64,000 nucleotides of DNA from assembly GCA_920105625.2 (NCBI GenBank), contig OV050030.1:103075698-103139697 (forward strand), in the 5' to 3' direction. The translations under genes and the position numbers were made by a program. The notes beneath the pieces were generated by a model. It had not been told where the DNA came from, did no database searches, and worked only from the letters and a program-made list of their open reading frames with translations. The DNA is from Clusia tigrina (Eukaryota > Arthropoda > Insecta > Diptera > Clusiidae). This document shows, in pieces, positions 1 through 11,391 of the stretch (its first letter is position 1; the number at the start of each line of letters is the position of its first letter).

Positions 1-327
1 GCCTTATTTGGGTTCAATTGTTGTATTTTGTTCTTTTTACTTTTGTGTTCTTTTCTTTTTCCTCTTTTATTTTATTTTGTTATTTTATTTCTATTTTTTT
101 TTTATTCTTTTTTCCCTTTTGTTTGATTTTGTTCTTTTATTTCCATCTTTTTTTTTATATTACCCTTTTTATATTTGGTCTTTCATCGACTTTTTTCTCA
201 CTGGCGTATATACTATTTTCAACAACTAGCGATAATACAATTTAATCCTATACTTAAGATCTTATATTCTACTATGATATTTATATCTAAAATATAACGT
301 TATACTTCTGCTAACTGCTGATCCGAT
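1..327. other. T-rich 3' noncoding zone of GypA copy A
   Basis: It is almost pure pyrimidine on the plus strand up to about 170 (A-rich in the GypA sense strand), then ordinary AT-rich DNA. Small open frames here are low-complexity Phe/Leu/Tyr runs and are not believable genes. The same zone lies just inside the polypurine tract in units B and C. Confidence 0.7.
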
Positions 328-1300
328 TCACGGCTGCCGTTGACGGAGTGAAATCCCTCGATGAACTCTGCATACCCCTCCCTTCTTTCTGGATCGGAAC
401 GTACAAAGATGTTTTAGGTTGGCGAATTGGTTTGCCATTAAAACCTTGCTTTCAGTGGCCTTCTTCTTTCTATTTATATAGCGTGCCCCACGGCTGTAGG
501 TGGTACTGCCTCTGCTTATAGTATTCAACTTGTAAAAAACATTTGGAATACATGAGAGATTACAATATACCTTCTTACTTTGCAGCAATGCGTTTTATGG
601 TGGAAGTGTTTCTCTTGAGCTTCCTCATAATGGTATTCGACATCGTTTGTCTGTGATGCGGAGAAATCGGTATTTTACTGAGATACACGTTTAATTATGT
701 AATTTGTGTACTCTGATCCGTTACCAGTATCTGTGTCCTCTTGTATTAAATCATATTTCATACATATGTAAATAACATTTCATATGTTCATACTCTAGAT
801 TGGACATATACTTCAATGAAGCAATTAACTTCCGCGAGCCAAATTTCTTCTGCTTATTATATTTGGTGGTGGTTTCAGTCACCCACCTTAAGCTTTTACC
901 CATCGTCAACTTATCCAAAATCGATTCTGTTGAGATTGTGATACACTGGGTGGACATTGTAATATAAAACTGTCCAATGCAAAATGTGACTCCGCAAGGA
1001 AACTTGTTTATTTTTCGTTGCTTGTCAATAACTCATCCACAACGCGTTCAAATGCTGCGGCCATATGCCGCTTCGGAAAGAAAAATAACTCCGTCACCAG
1101 TCATCCCCAATCCAATATATTGGCATCCTTGCGGTCACAACGGGATTTCCAAACCTTGGATAGCTGCCAGAAATCTCTGATTTTAAAAAACACATCTTTC
1201 CGAATACTATGTTGGTCCCTTAGTCCGCACCGTATTCCAATATCCGCTGTTCCCGGAACTTCCTGGTTCGCTTCACATCATCAGAGCTATTTAGAGAACA
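328..1300 (-). pseudogene. Exon-like remnants of an unidentified gene in the GypA 3' region
   Basis: On the minus strand (same sense as GypA), open stretches with normal amino-acid composition lie in succession. About 1260-1010 in two frames gives peptides such as FWQLSKVWKSRCDRKD and KRHMAAAFERVVDELL. Positions 957-751 give a 68-residue frame starting MSTQC. About 650-579 gives EYHYEEAQEKHFHHKTHCCK, and 528-328 gives a Lys/Arg-rich end. Between the last two lies a 50-nt stretch (578-529) with GTAAG at the start, a T-rich end and AAG, like a short fly intron. Frames are broken by stops and by deletions that differ between units. I do not recognise the protein. It may be a captured host gene fragment, a lost third ORF of the element, or chance. 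Confidence 0.35.
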
Positions 1301-2777
1301 CCTTAATTTTCTAGTATACATTTTAGTTTGATATTTCTTCTATGTTTAATTTTTGTCGAACATTTCATAAGTCAATTTAATAGATGAATTTCAAAATTAT
1401 ATAATATTTAAATAAATACACTATATGTACTATATATACTCTTGGGTATAATTTTCCTATTTACTATGATTTGTATTTTTTGTATTATAACACCTATTTC
1501 ATTATAAAGTTAGATTTAAAATAATTAATTTTTGTAACTCTATTTTCTAAACTACTTTTGTTTCTAATGTGAACTTTACCCAGATTATAATTTTTTTAAT
1601 CTTTAACTTTTCTTAAACATACGCTATTTCTGAATATATAAACAAAAAACAATATTTCTACAACATGCTTATTCTATAATTGAATGCTATATCATTCAAT
1701 TTGCGTCCACTCGTCTTTTCCCCCTACAGTCTTGGATTCGCTATTGCATCCTAGAGGAAAAGAGGACTGGACCATGTGTTACTATTGCCAAATAGGGCAG
1801 CAGTTTTGCTTCGATTTATTTTCCGTGCTCTTTTTCAACACGTGAACTATCACTCATTTCAGTTTTGAACCAATTCATTGGTCCTCCGACAAAAACCAGA
1901 TTATATAAAATAATCCCGTTTGTGTCAAAACTTTGTCCATTGCATGACTATATCTTTCATCGCAGTCAATTATTGGATCCAAATTTATCTATAACCTGAT
2001 ATGTACTCGTATATATACATTAACGATAGTCTCTTCCTACACCCTGTAGTTAGATCGTATATGGCTACATACATACATTCGAGGCGCTTTAAATTACCTA
2101 GAATTAAATGCTAACGTTATTTTCCCCCATTAACTATACATCTTTTTTTATATCCCAACATATACATTTATTCAAATTTCCATATGCTATTTTCCTAATC
2201 AATAAACAGTAAAAACCTATGTATATCTACATATAGCCTGCTGCAGTTTCTGCAAATTCCCAATTCCTAATCATATGTCCCTACATACTTACTTATATGG
2301 CCATACCCATTCCTCATAACTAGAATACTTACTTCTTTAAATATTCCCTCGTACATTCATTCCGTACATTATACAGTTACATACATATATATTTACTTCA
2401 CCAACGGTGCCGGCGCTACTGCTTTAATTTCATTAACCGCCGTATGTATGTATGTACATATTTGAAGTTAAGTTTTATATTACTTACCCACGACTGTCCT
2501 ACTATTTTATTTTATTTTTTAAATACGTGCAATGAACCCAGTTATTATTATTTAATATGTAAAAAAAAAATATTTTTCTCTACTGTCTTCATTCGGCAAT
2601 AGTGCTTAATAAGCAGATTTTCATTACGTCAATTTTACTTGCCCGAGCTTAAGTGGCACACTTTTACTGGCATTGACTCTGAAAATCGGTGCTGCGTGTG
2701 TTATTTGATACCCACACGTACATGTTTACATTGTTACTCTTGTGTTAACATTTGTAAAACACTATTAACACATGTCT
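1301..2777. other. AT-rich GypA 3' noncoding region, copy A
   Basis: No gene is supported here. It contains a short TATG microsatellite near 2445-2462 and many short A/T runs. A stretch near 1720-2000 read on the minus strand has fragments of open frame but several stops, and may belong to the same decayed gene as 328-1300. It ends at the stop codon of the GypA integrase. Confidence 0.6.
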
Positions 2778-4036
2778 TTAGTAGCGTGGTCTAATGTGGA
2801 ATAATTTCAACAAATTATTATGTAGCTTTTTATTTTTGCCCTTAATCGTTACGACGGTTTTTACTGGGCTTCGGATCTCTGCTACTACATACGGACCTAT
2901 CCACACAGGTGAGAATTTGTTTGTCCTAGCCTGATTCTTCATGAGTACTTGATCACCCACGTTAAAAACGACTGGGTTTAGTACCTTGTTATAGGCTTCC
3001 CTGGCTACTCGTTTAGCACAATCCTGGTTTTCTCTGACCAACTCGTGCGCTCGCTGTAGCTGATACTTTTGCACTTTATTCGGGTCATCAGCATTGTACA
3101 CTGGCGCACATTTGCGCTTCAGATTTGCTGGCATGTTGAAATCAAACTCGTAGAGCGTCCTGAACGGAGTTTGCTTCGTTGATACATGTACCGTATTATT
3201 GTGTACATGCATTGCAGTGATCAAACATTGATCCCAATTCTAGCCGTCTTCTTTGGCAAAACTGCGCAAGTACTCGGCCAAAGGTCGATGATTACGTTCC
3301 AATGAGCCATTCGCCTGTGGATGATATAGTGTTATGTGCAACTTCTTGATTCCCAGCATTTTACAAGATTCTGAGAATAATTTCGATACAAAATTGGAAC
3401 CATTGTCGGTTATCAAAACCTTAGGTATGTTGTATCGTGCTATAATCTCATCAAACAATGCTTTGGCTACCGTACCTGCTTCAGGATCGGGTATAGCCAC
3501 GCACGCCATATACTTCGAGAAATCATCTTGGAACGTCAAAATGTATTTATTTCCCGAAACTGTCTCAGGTAAAATACCCACAATATCCATATGAACTTTA
3601 TCAAATGGCTGTTTTGGTGTGTCAGTTAACATCATTGGCATCTTTGTCAGCCGTGAACTTTTGTTGGCCTGACATTTTGGACAACTCTTTATATATTTTT
3701 TAATGTCCTTGAGCATACCTTTCCATCCGTATACTCGCCTAATTCTGTCATGGGTTTTCCAGAATCCCTGGTGTCCACCTAAAGGTGAATCATGGAAACC
3801 CTTTAATACAGCCTGGATATCCTTTATATCCTCCAGCGATTCCTCACTACTGGCTCTTTGTTCATTAGCAGCGTCACCCGCATTGCTAACATTTCTTGTT
3901 GTATCAATTTTATCCCCTTGAATTCTCTCGGCCTTCTCCTTATCTGACCTTGCTTTGGCCCTCGTTTGCACTACTGATACCTTGTGTGCCTGCGGTACTC
4001 TGCTGAGTGCATTGGCATTCATATTCTTTTTCCCAG
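2778..4036 (-). pseudogene. GypA copy A pol 3' part: integrase
   Basis: This is a Ty3/gypsy integrase. In order it shows an HHCC zinc-binding end (GGHQGFWKT ... CPKCQANK), core Asp in HMDIVG, second Asp in ITDNGSNF, Glu in NGSLERNHR, and a GPY/F-type C-terminus (PVWIGPYVVAEI) ending HIRPRY. A TAG at about 3241-3243 splits it; units B and C have a sense codon there. It would splice the retroelement cDNA into the genome but is broken here. Its 5' side is interrupted by a jockey insertion at 4047. Confidence 0.9.
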
Positions 4037-4914
4037 GTTTGTATATATATTTTTTTATTTTTTTTTTTTTTTTTTTTAATATCCAAATATTTTATTGCAA
4101 TCTGTTACATTCAATCACATTCAGCAATAATTAATAACTTAAGACTAATTTTTGTATTTACTGTCTTTTATGGACTACACCCAGTGGTGCAGCCATTGCC
4201 TATTAGCACAGGAGATCTGTTGTGGATTTTCTCTTCAGTCGGATGAAAGTGAAGGGGTTGGAAGTGAGTTCCGATATCAGTGGATTTGGGTGGACTAGGA
4301 GTCTCAGATTGTGCGAAGTAGAGAGCTTTTTTATTTCTTGAGCGACTGTAGGAACTTTGAGGTCACGATGGATTTGGTTGTTTGTGACATAATAGGGCGC
4401 GTTTACAATCATTCTTAGGGTCTTTGATTGGAATCTTTGAAGTATTTCAACATTGGAAGTTGCCGCAGTGCCCCACAGCTGAATACCGTATGTCCAAACT
4501 GGTTTTAAAATTGCTGAGTACAAGAGCAATTTGCTATCGATTGAGACTTTGGAGTTTCGATTCAAGAGCCAGTGTAGATTTCTGAGCTTTATACCGAGTG
4601 ATTTTCGTTTTGTAAATATATGTGTTTTCCAAGTTAATCTTCTGTCGAGGTGCATCCCAAGGTATCTAGCCTCATTACATTGGGGTATATTTATGCCGTT
4701 GAGTTTAACGGGTGGGCAGGTGTTTCGTTTGAGAGTGAATGTAACCTGGACTGATTTTGTTTCGTTCAACTTGATTTTCCATTTTTTTAGCCAGTCAGTA
4801 ATTTTGTTTAGCCCACTCTGGATTTTAGAGGAAGCTAAGTGTGGGAGAGTGTCAACAGCTAAGACAGCAGTGTCATCTGCAAAGGTACCTATGGTGACTC
4901 TAATGTTTGTATAT
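4037..4914 (-). mobile_element. 5'-truncated jockey LINE inserted in GypA copy A
   Basis: The insert (4047-4904, about 858 bp) is flanked by a 10-bp target duplication GTTTGTATAT (4037-4046 and 4905-4914). The uninterrupted site is seen in unit B near 19765. It starts with a T-rich tract (the poly(A) tail of a minus-strand copy) and AATAAA upstream of it. It encodes only the end of the reverse transcriptase ORF and is close to identical to the longer jockey at 58547-61628, so both belong to one recently active family. Confidence 0.95.
4203..4904 (-). pseudogene. Jockey ORF2 C-terminal fragment
   Basis: It begins inside the reverse transcriptase at the catalytic FADDTAVLA motif and runs through the thumb and C-terminal part of a jockey-clade ORF2 (KWKIKLNETKS ... 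NEARYLGMHLDRRLTWKTHI). The frame stays open to the normal stop. The upstream endonuclease and most of the RT are absent because the copy is 5'-truncated, so it cannot be active. Confidence 0.93.
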
Positions 4915-5105
4915 GATTTCAAAATTATACTCAGACAATTTGTGTCTGAATAGCCTAGACGTTTGGTCTTTCAAATTGGCTATGCCTCTCAACGGCTGGT
5001 GATCAGTATATATCTTAAATGGGCGTCCTAGCAGATATGCCCTAAAACACTTCGTAGCCCATACAAAGGCTAGAAATTCCTTCTCTATTGTGGAGTATCT
5101 TTTCT
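4915..5105 (-). pseudogene. GypA copy A RNase H C-terminal remnant
   Basis: The minus strand encodes the end of the RNase H domain (EKEFLAIVWA, YTDHQPL) leading into the spacer before integrase. Copy A has small changes relative to B, including loss of about 6 bp near 4951. The N-terminal half of RNase H is deleted; see the neighbouring protease-RT segment. Confidence 0.8.
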
Positions 5106-6774
5106 CCTAAATAAACCACCTCTCTTCACAAAAATTGACACTTCTCCGTGTTCAATTTCAAATTGTGATCTCGTAATTTCTGGAGCACCTTGCACAAGCG
5201 CTTCGAATGCTGCTGCAAGTTCTTCCCATAAATTACAATATCATCGAGATACACAAAACAATCTAACCCATGCAGGCCAGTTAGCACATGGTTCATTAGC
5301 CGTTGGAAGGTAGCCGCTGCTCCTGTTAATCCAAACGGCATTCTGTTAAACTCATAATGCCCTAAACCGGTGCTGAACGCGGTTTTCTGCTTATCTTGGG
5401 TATCCACCAGAACTTGGTGGTAGCCACTCGCTAAAGCAAGTGTAGAAAAATATCTACTATGCCCCAACTGATCCAGAATCTCTTCTATCCTTGGTATCGG
5501 AAACACCTGCTTGATAGTGGCATCGTTCAATTTCCTAAAATCGACGACCATTCTCCACTTCTTCTGACCCTGAGTACCTCCCTTCTTTGGTACCCAAATT
5601 ATTGGTGAGTTCCAAGGCGAGATACTCGGTGAAATTATATTATCCTTTAACATTCCTTCCACTTGCCTATTTACCTCATATTTGTGAGCTTGCGGCAATC
5701 TGTACTGTTTCTGGTTAATTGGTGCTTGATCCACTCTAGTAGGTATTTCATGCTCTACCTCTGGTGTATATGTCAACTGGTCTCCTTCCAGCAAAAATAT
5801 GTCATGGAATGACGCACAAATGGCTTCTATTGATGCCTTCTCTTCTGAATTTACGCTTGGATCTAACTTCAGTGATTCTAGCACTCTCTCCATTCTTTTT
5901 CTTATATCAACTTGTTTAATCTGATTTACCGATCTATAATTCGGTTCCTTAAAATTATCGTAACTAGTGAACTTGGGCCTAAAATCCTCATCCATCAGGT
6001 AGTCCTTTTCCGATGCGTTGAGTACGCAAGCGTACACCTTACCCTTGTCAACGTGCGTTATGGTTTCCTCCATATATACGCCCTCCGCTAGCTGCGGCTT
6101 GTGCAAAACAACAGTCCTAAGTTTCGTATTTACATGCATAGTAACTACTCTGGTTGACCTTCCGTTTACTACCTCCATACCACACTTCTTAACCCTAGTC
6201 ACGGTTCCTTCCTGCCATGAAATTAATGGAAGAGTAAGGATTCTATTCTTATTATTTTCATAGAATGATAACTGCTTGTCGAGCGCATCCAGTATGGTGC
6301 GGCCCCAAAAATTATCGCGGCCAATTATCCCATCAGCCGAGATACCTTTCCTATCCACTTCCACCGCATGCACTCTAAAACTTATACCCTTAACTCCACC
6401 GCCTATTCTGAGCGACCCCAATGTCCTAATGCACCCTCCAAAAGCTCCGTTAAGCGTTCTTAAGTCCATTTGATTAATGTCTAGCCCCTTCCGTAAAACA
6501 CTAGATTTTACGAAGCTAGTGTCCGCCCCTGAATCTACTAATACCACTAGCTTTCCACTAGCTGATTCCTTGCAGGGTGTCTCGATGAAGGCATCACCTA
6601 TCCTGCTCATAGCGAAGCAACCTCCTTTTGTTCCCAATATGGACGTATATCCACTCCCTAACTCTTCGTGATACTGGAGAGCCTCTTGCTCCTTCTCCTG
6701 GACTGTAGTTCCTGCATTACTAGTCCCACGTACTTCCGGCCTTATTATTACTTCCTTTCTTTTGACTTTCCAGT
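5106..6774 (-). pseudogene. GypA copy A pol 5' part: aspartic protease and reverse transcriptase
   Basis: On the minus strand, the retropepsin motif LVDSGADTSF is followed by a linker and then the RT fingers/palm (SPWNSPIIWVPKKGG, WRMVVDFRKLND, FSTLALASGYHQV) with catalytic YLDDIVIYG. The pol frame is -1 relative to gag and overlaps the gag stop near 6775, which fits -1 frameshifting. After YLG the sequence jumps directly to [10 protein letters not shown] in another frame (about 5106), removing roughly 160 residues of RT connection and RNase H. ALASGY replaces the usual DLASGY in this copy, so a catalytic Asp of RT is lost. Confidence 0.9.
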
Positions 6775-8340
6775 CTATTGGCCTCGACTGGGCCGTTGGA
6801 AGTTTCCCTGGTTCCTTTGTTGGGATTGTCTATCCCTGCATTCCGTTGCCCGATGTTCCATTCGTCCACATGAGAAATATCTCAACCCCTGTTTGGTGTT
6901 GCTTATCCTTGCTTCACTTCTGGAATTCCAATTTGGTCGCTGCTGACCACTCCCAGTTTTGAAAGGATTTCTTCCTTGGTTAATTCCTTCTGTTGAATTA
7001 ACTCTGGGACTACTGAAGCTACCCCTGCTGTCCCTCAAGGGTGGAGCCGGGCGCCTCGTAACTGGCTGCCTTTTACTCTGATTCCATTTTGTGTCTCCAT
7101 GGCACTGTCTACTTGCCTCACGACCATATGTTTGGCACTCCATACAGTAGGGCGTGTTTTTGCGTGTAATGCACTCATCCCTTGTATGACCTTGCTTACG
7201 GCAGAACGAACTTGTGGGTGCCCTCTGTACAAACCCCCGGTACCGATTTCTCGGATTCGCGGCTCTGCTGTCGGAGACACCGGGATTATATGCTCCTCTG
7301 TATATGCTTGGGACGTAATTACTTCCATCTCTATTCACGACAGCGGCGGTGAACATGTCCTGTCAGTTTTCCAACATGTGTACCTCGCCTAACCCAGCCG
7401 TACTCCGTTCCACGAGAACTTGTGCTCTAATCGCTTCCTCTACTAATTCCTCCAGAGATCCTGTTCTGCTATTCAGCATATGAATCTTTAGAACGGAGTT
7501 GCGGAGCCCCACCACGAAAGTTGTCAACACCGACTCGTCAACTTCGTGTAATAACGCTGTATCTCCAATGCCATTGTACTTATTGCTGATTATTTCCTGG
7601 GCCATCATCTGAAGTGAATCTAAACGCCTGGCAAAGGCACGTATGTCTTCGCTTGCCAGCTGCTTCCCGATTCTTATTTCTTGAGTTATGTCCTCCAAAG
7701 TTCTCTCCTTTAAATAAGTTCTCCTTATATGATCGTAAAGCTCGTCCACACTGGCGAATTGCTTTGGCAACACAAGGTTGTACGCGTCTCCAAATAATAT
7801 TTGCTTAACACAGTCGAAGAAATCCTGCAACTCATCAGGGCTTCGCTTTGCAAGCTCACAACCTTGAATGAATCTGTTAACTTCTGACCTTAAATCTTCT
7901 GAAGCTGCACCAGTAAACACAGGTACTAGCCTGGCCACTGTCTTTGAAGTCTCCTCTACACCCATTTTGAGTATTTTTGTTTTACTTATGACCGGTAAAA
8001 CTTGAGCGCTATCTTTATGAGTGGTTCCTAGCTTCACTACTCCCGGATCTGAGAGGTAATTGACCAATGACGGACTCAAACTAATTAGTCTTCGATCGTT
8101 TGTTCATAAAGTCGAAATACTGTCCACAGTATTGGGACTTTCCTGTACCGTTACTGCTTCTAGCTCTTTTGGCGGATATCCCTTATTTTTATTAGTTATC
8201 GGACGTTCTGGAGAAAAAGGCTCGACCCCGATTTCAAATGCGGAAAACAAAAATCCCGCTTCCCTCTCTTCACTCAATACAAATCTGGGCTTTACCACGC
8301 GGCTTCTGGTGTAAGATACTCCGGCCAGCGCACTTCCGGT
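6775..8340 (-). pseudogene. GypA copy A gag
   Basis: It is a Gag-type protein that would form the virus-like particle and bind RNA. The capsid-like region includes VPVFTGAASEDLRSEVNRFI and the conserved stretch FVVGLRN. The C-terminal part has zinc knuckles: FCRKQGHTRDEC (first Cys changed to Ser here, intact in copy C), an irregular Cys/His cluster, and CGRMEHRATEC, in which the Gly before His is changed. The frame is broken near 7360 and 8085. The first ATG is not clear: the frame runs upstream past VVKPRFVL and overlaps the preceding coiled-coil ORF. Confidence 0.85.
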
Positions 8341-8378
8341 GGCAATGTCAATATCGTCTGTGTAAATCCAGCCGCTGC

Positions 8379-9101
8379 TTATTTCGATCTCTCCCTATTC
8401 AGTGAGGACCTATTGGTCGCCCGTCCTCTTTTTAATTCCGCACACTCCTTATCCAACAGCGATGCTGCTTCCTCTGTCTCCGTCAATCTCCGAGAAAGTT
8501 CCTTTACCCTATTCTCGAGATATTCTTTTTGTGCTCTCAAATCTTCTCTTTTCTCATAAAATTTGAACAACTTTTCTTCTGTCCTTTTTTGGATTGCCGC
8601 CAAGGCTTGATCCGCTACTTCTAATGGTGACACAGCTCCTCCGGCGTTCGCCTGCCTCCACAATTCCTGAGCTTCTTCCCTGCTCGTACTCACTTCGAAC
8701 TGGTCAACTATTTTCCCAGTAAACAGTTTCACCTCTGACTGTATTGATTTCAATCTGTTCCTTATTTCCTCGTCTGGCGAAACCAAACTCACTGTTTGTT
8801 GTCCTAATTCCTCTAATTCAGAACTAAAGGTATCTGCCCATTCGTTGACCAGACTATTTATGAAGTCTGCGTAATTTTCCGCAAAATATTTTCCCTTGCC
8901 GTACTCAACTGCGTGACGCAACAACAGTCCATGATTATTGTTGAACTCTCTCCCCAGATTTTGCAACTGTGTTATTCGCTTGCGGTAATACACGTTGTCC
9001 TTACGTAACTTGCCGTCTTTCTTAAAATTACGGACCAATTTTTCAATCGCCTCTCCAATTTGCTCCTGCATCAGCAGTAATCCTTGCGCTTTCTTCGTCA
9101 T
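8379..9101 (-). CDS. GypA upstream coiled-coil ORF (copy A)
   Basis: A 240-residue frame starts at ATG 9101 (MTKKAQGLL) and lies between the element's leader and gag. It is rich in Glu, Lys, Arg and Leu with heptad-like spacing, especially in the last 80 residues (RTEEKLFKFYEKREDLR ... VKELSRRLTETEEA), so a coiled coil is likely. There are no Cys-His boxes. It ends at a TAA in copy A, while in copy C the frame would run on and overlap the gag frame. It may be the Gag N-terminus joined by frameshifting, or a separate ORF. I do not recognise a family. Confidence 0.6.
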   Translation of the reverse strand: MTKKAQGLLLMQEQIGEAIEKLVRNFKKDGKLRKDNVYYRKRITQLQNLGREFNNNHGLLLRHAVEYGKGKYFAENYADFINSLVNEWADTFSSELEELGQQTVSLVSPDEEIRNRLKSIQSEVKLFTGKIVDQFEVSTSREEAQELWRQANAGGAVSPLEVADQALAAIQKRTEEKLFKFYEKREDLRAQKEYLENRVKELSRRLTETEEAASLLDKECAELKRGRATNRSSLNRERSK

Positions 9102-10220
9102 ATCCCAAATGCCAGAACAGATGGCGTATCCCAATTACAAATAAAAATCCAATAATTGTTAAAACTTGTTCCAATATTTTATTCTATCTTACTTAATGAT
9201 TCAAAACAGAGTTATTAAAAAAAAACATTCCACCGTAAATTCTATCTTTATATACATATTCTGCTATACTTGTTTTCCATCACAAAGTTCCGTGGTCTAC
9301 CGGCGTCCATTAAGTCCTTCCATCAATGCAAATTGGTCCTTGACTTTCTCACAGATACTCCTTGTTTTCCTCACATGTATCCCCATATCCAATCACCAAC
9401 TTTAATACTCCCAAAAATCCTCCCAATTCGCAAAAACCGAAATTGGATTTACAGGCAAAGAATGTCTTGATTCATTCCCGGAAATTTGAATCCATATTTA
9501 ATAAAAAAAAAAACCCGTAACGTATGCGCCACGTAATAATAGCATTTAAATGTTTTCTTCAACATTGCTACGCAAATTGTAGTTTTGGAACTACACAAAC
9601 TTTGATGCAACAACACGTGTCGTCTGCACCTCTTCACCTAATACCCTAAACTGAAAATCCCAAATATTTAAATCAATCTTTATTTTGATTTCAAAACAAT
9701 ATAAATTTAATCATATAAATGTCCCTACCGACAAACAAACACAAATCCCCTAACATAACCGTACTAACCCTATACCGTGGCACGTTCTTTCCGAAATAAA
9801 CCAACCGGTATACACAAGTTCGCAATTCAATAACGCAAAAACCGTGAATTAGCAGACACGTTCCACATCCCCCGAAAATGCTGAAACAAGACGTAAGAAA
9901 AAATATGAGCCTAATCTCAGTGAAATAAACCTATACAACCTGACCAAAAAAACGTTTTTCTTTTGAATCGACCTACTCTCACCTAACCGCAGCGGCTATT
10001 CAGCACCGATGCTGCTTCTTCTGCATGACCGGCGCAAAAGCGCCCACACGGCCACCGAAGAATCGTCGACAAAATGCACCTAAATATTAAAGTATCCTAA
10101 TACACCCATACTCACCAATATCCTTGCTCCCTCCATTGAACTCCTTTGAGATGGTTATCCTAATGGTTTCCTGTTGGTGGATTCCCGCGTAGGATTGCTC
10201 TTTTCCTGGCACACGACGTT
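9102..10220 (-). other. GypA copy A 5' leader
   Basis: About 1.1 kb lies between the primer-binding site and the coiled-coil ORF. No long frame is present on either strand. This would be the untranslated leader and packaging region of the element; I see no distinctive structure. Confidence 0.6.
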
Positions 10221-10240
10221 GGATCCTACCGGCTGCGCCA
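10221..10240 (-). promoter_or_regulatory. GypA copy A primer-binding site
   Basis: The minus strand reads TGGCGCAGCCGGTAGGATCC three bases after the LTR end. It is complementary to a tRNA 3' end with CCA; tRNA-Ser is the likely primer, by recollection of the fly tRNA-Ser end (inference). Confidence 0.75.
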
Positions 10241-10243
10241 AAA

Positions 10244-10312
10244 TGTTGGGGTGGTGTCCTTGTTGTCCTCGGGACGTCCTTCTACTGTGCGCGTGTGGCT
10301 GAAAACCCTATA
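10244..10312 (-). repeat. Truncated 5' LTR of GypA copy A
   Basis: Only about 69 bp of the 503-bp LTR remain next to the primer-binding site. It is then joined to the AT-rich DNA that in unit B starts about 350 bp beyond the LTR. The TATA region and the outer LTR end are gone. Confidence 0.9.
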
Positions 10313-10462
10313 CCCTATTGAGATGCCATTCTTCTAATACATTTTTTATATAGTGAGAAAACATTTTTTTTTTAATTTTAATTTTCTTATACAGTGAGAT
10401 GTCACTTTTTTTAATTTAATTTTTTTATAGTGAGGTACTTTTTTTCTATATTCAAATATAAC
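10313..10462. other. AT-rich spacer with short GATGYCA repeats
   Basis: Loose repeats of a TATAGTGAGATGCCATT-like motif, about 45-55 bp apart, lie between the errantivirus integrase end and env. No coding potential is seen. Confidence 0.6.
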
Positions 10463-11391
10463 TTATAAATTACGACCATTATATTTTTGATCTTGTTGAA
10501 GAATTATGAAGGAAATTCGTTTATGTATTTTTGAGTTGCGCCTTATGAATTTTTTCCCTTTATCTGTATTTATAGTCACAGTATTGTCCTTTCTTACAGT
10601 TGCCTTTTTATACAACGGTCTTCGTTTGGGTTTAATCTGTTTGTATCTGATATAGATCGTGTCACTTTTTTCATATTTCCGCGGAGCTGGCATATTCTTA
10701 TTTAACTTTAAATTCCTTATTTATTGATTTTTCTTAATTTGAGAATTTTAAAATCTGTCAAATTTTGGTAGTTAATTCTCTGCGTTCTGTTAAAAAATAT
10801 ATCGCTTGGTTTTTGCTTTATGATGGAGTGGATGGTGGATTTATAGCGGTCCACTGCAATATTAACTAGCTCTTTTGCGCTCATGTTCTTTATTTATTTT
10901 TGTAGGCACCGATATATCTCAATAATAGTCGAGTGCAGTTTTTCCACTTGGCCATTTATCTCACTCGTTTGAATGGGAGTTTGATAGACCTTTATACCGA
11001 GACTTCTTATATAATGGTAGACAACAGGACTCATAAACCCACGTTCCATCTCTGTAACTATTATCTTAGGTGCCGTAAAGTAATGCAAGAGTTTTGAAAA
11101 TTTTTTACGAAGGGTAATTGCTGATCAGTCCTTGATATGGAAATACTTAGTGTACTTGGAAAATTTATCAATGCATGACAGAAATTTTTCGAACTGCAAT
11201 TCGAAAATATCCACATGGACAATCTCACAAGGATATTTTGGAATTGGGGTGTCTTTTAAAGGTGGTACTGATGGGTGCCTATCATACTTGTTTAGATGAC
11301 AAATCTCGCATTGGGCCGTATAATTTTTTATCTGACTCATCATTCTAGGAAAGTAATATTTCTTCAAACACTGATTAAACTTCGAATGGCC
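10463..11391 (-). pseudogene. Errantivirus integrase fragment (unit A)
   Basis: Pieces of a gypsy/17.6-like integrase lie in order on the minus strand. They are a zinc-binding end (YYFPRMMSQI ... CEICHLNKYDRHP), core Asp in IVHVDIF, the second catalytic block IVTEMERGFMSP in which the usual Asp is Glu, the Glu block GQVEKLHSTI, and a basic C-terminal domain (KRRPLYKKATVRKDN). Stops and frameshifts separate them. The upstream RT and protease are missing: the fragment begins at the satellite junction. It is unrelated to GypA at the sequence level. Confidence 0.9.

Noticed and set aside
8..245. Phe/Leu-rich hydrophobic small frames (also at 15682-16029 and 31337-31686)
   Set aside because: They translate a T-rich tract, differ in frame between units and have no other support.
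4531..4953. Plus-strand frame opposite the jockey fragment (and 60757-61155 on minus)
   Set aside because: Both are antisense shadows of the jockey reverse transcriptase.
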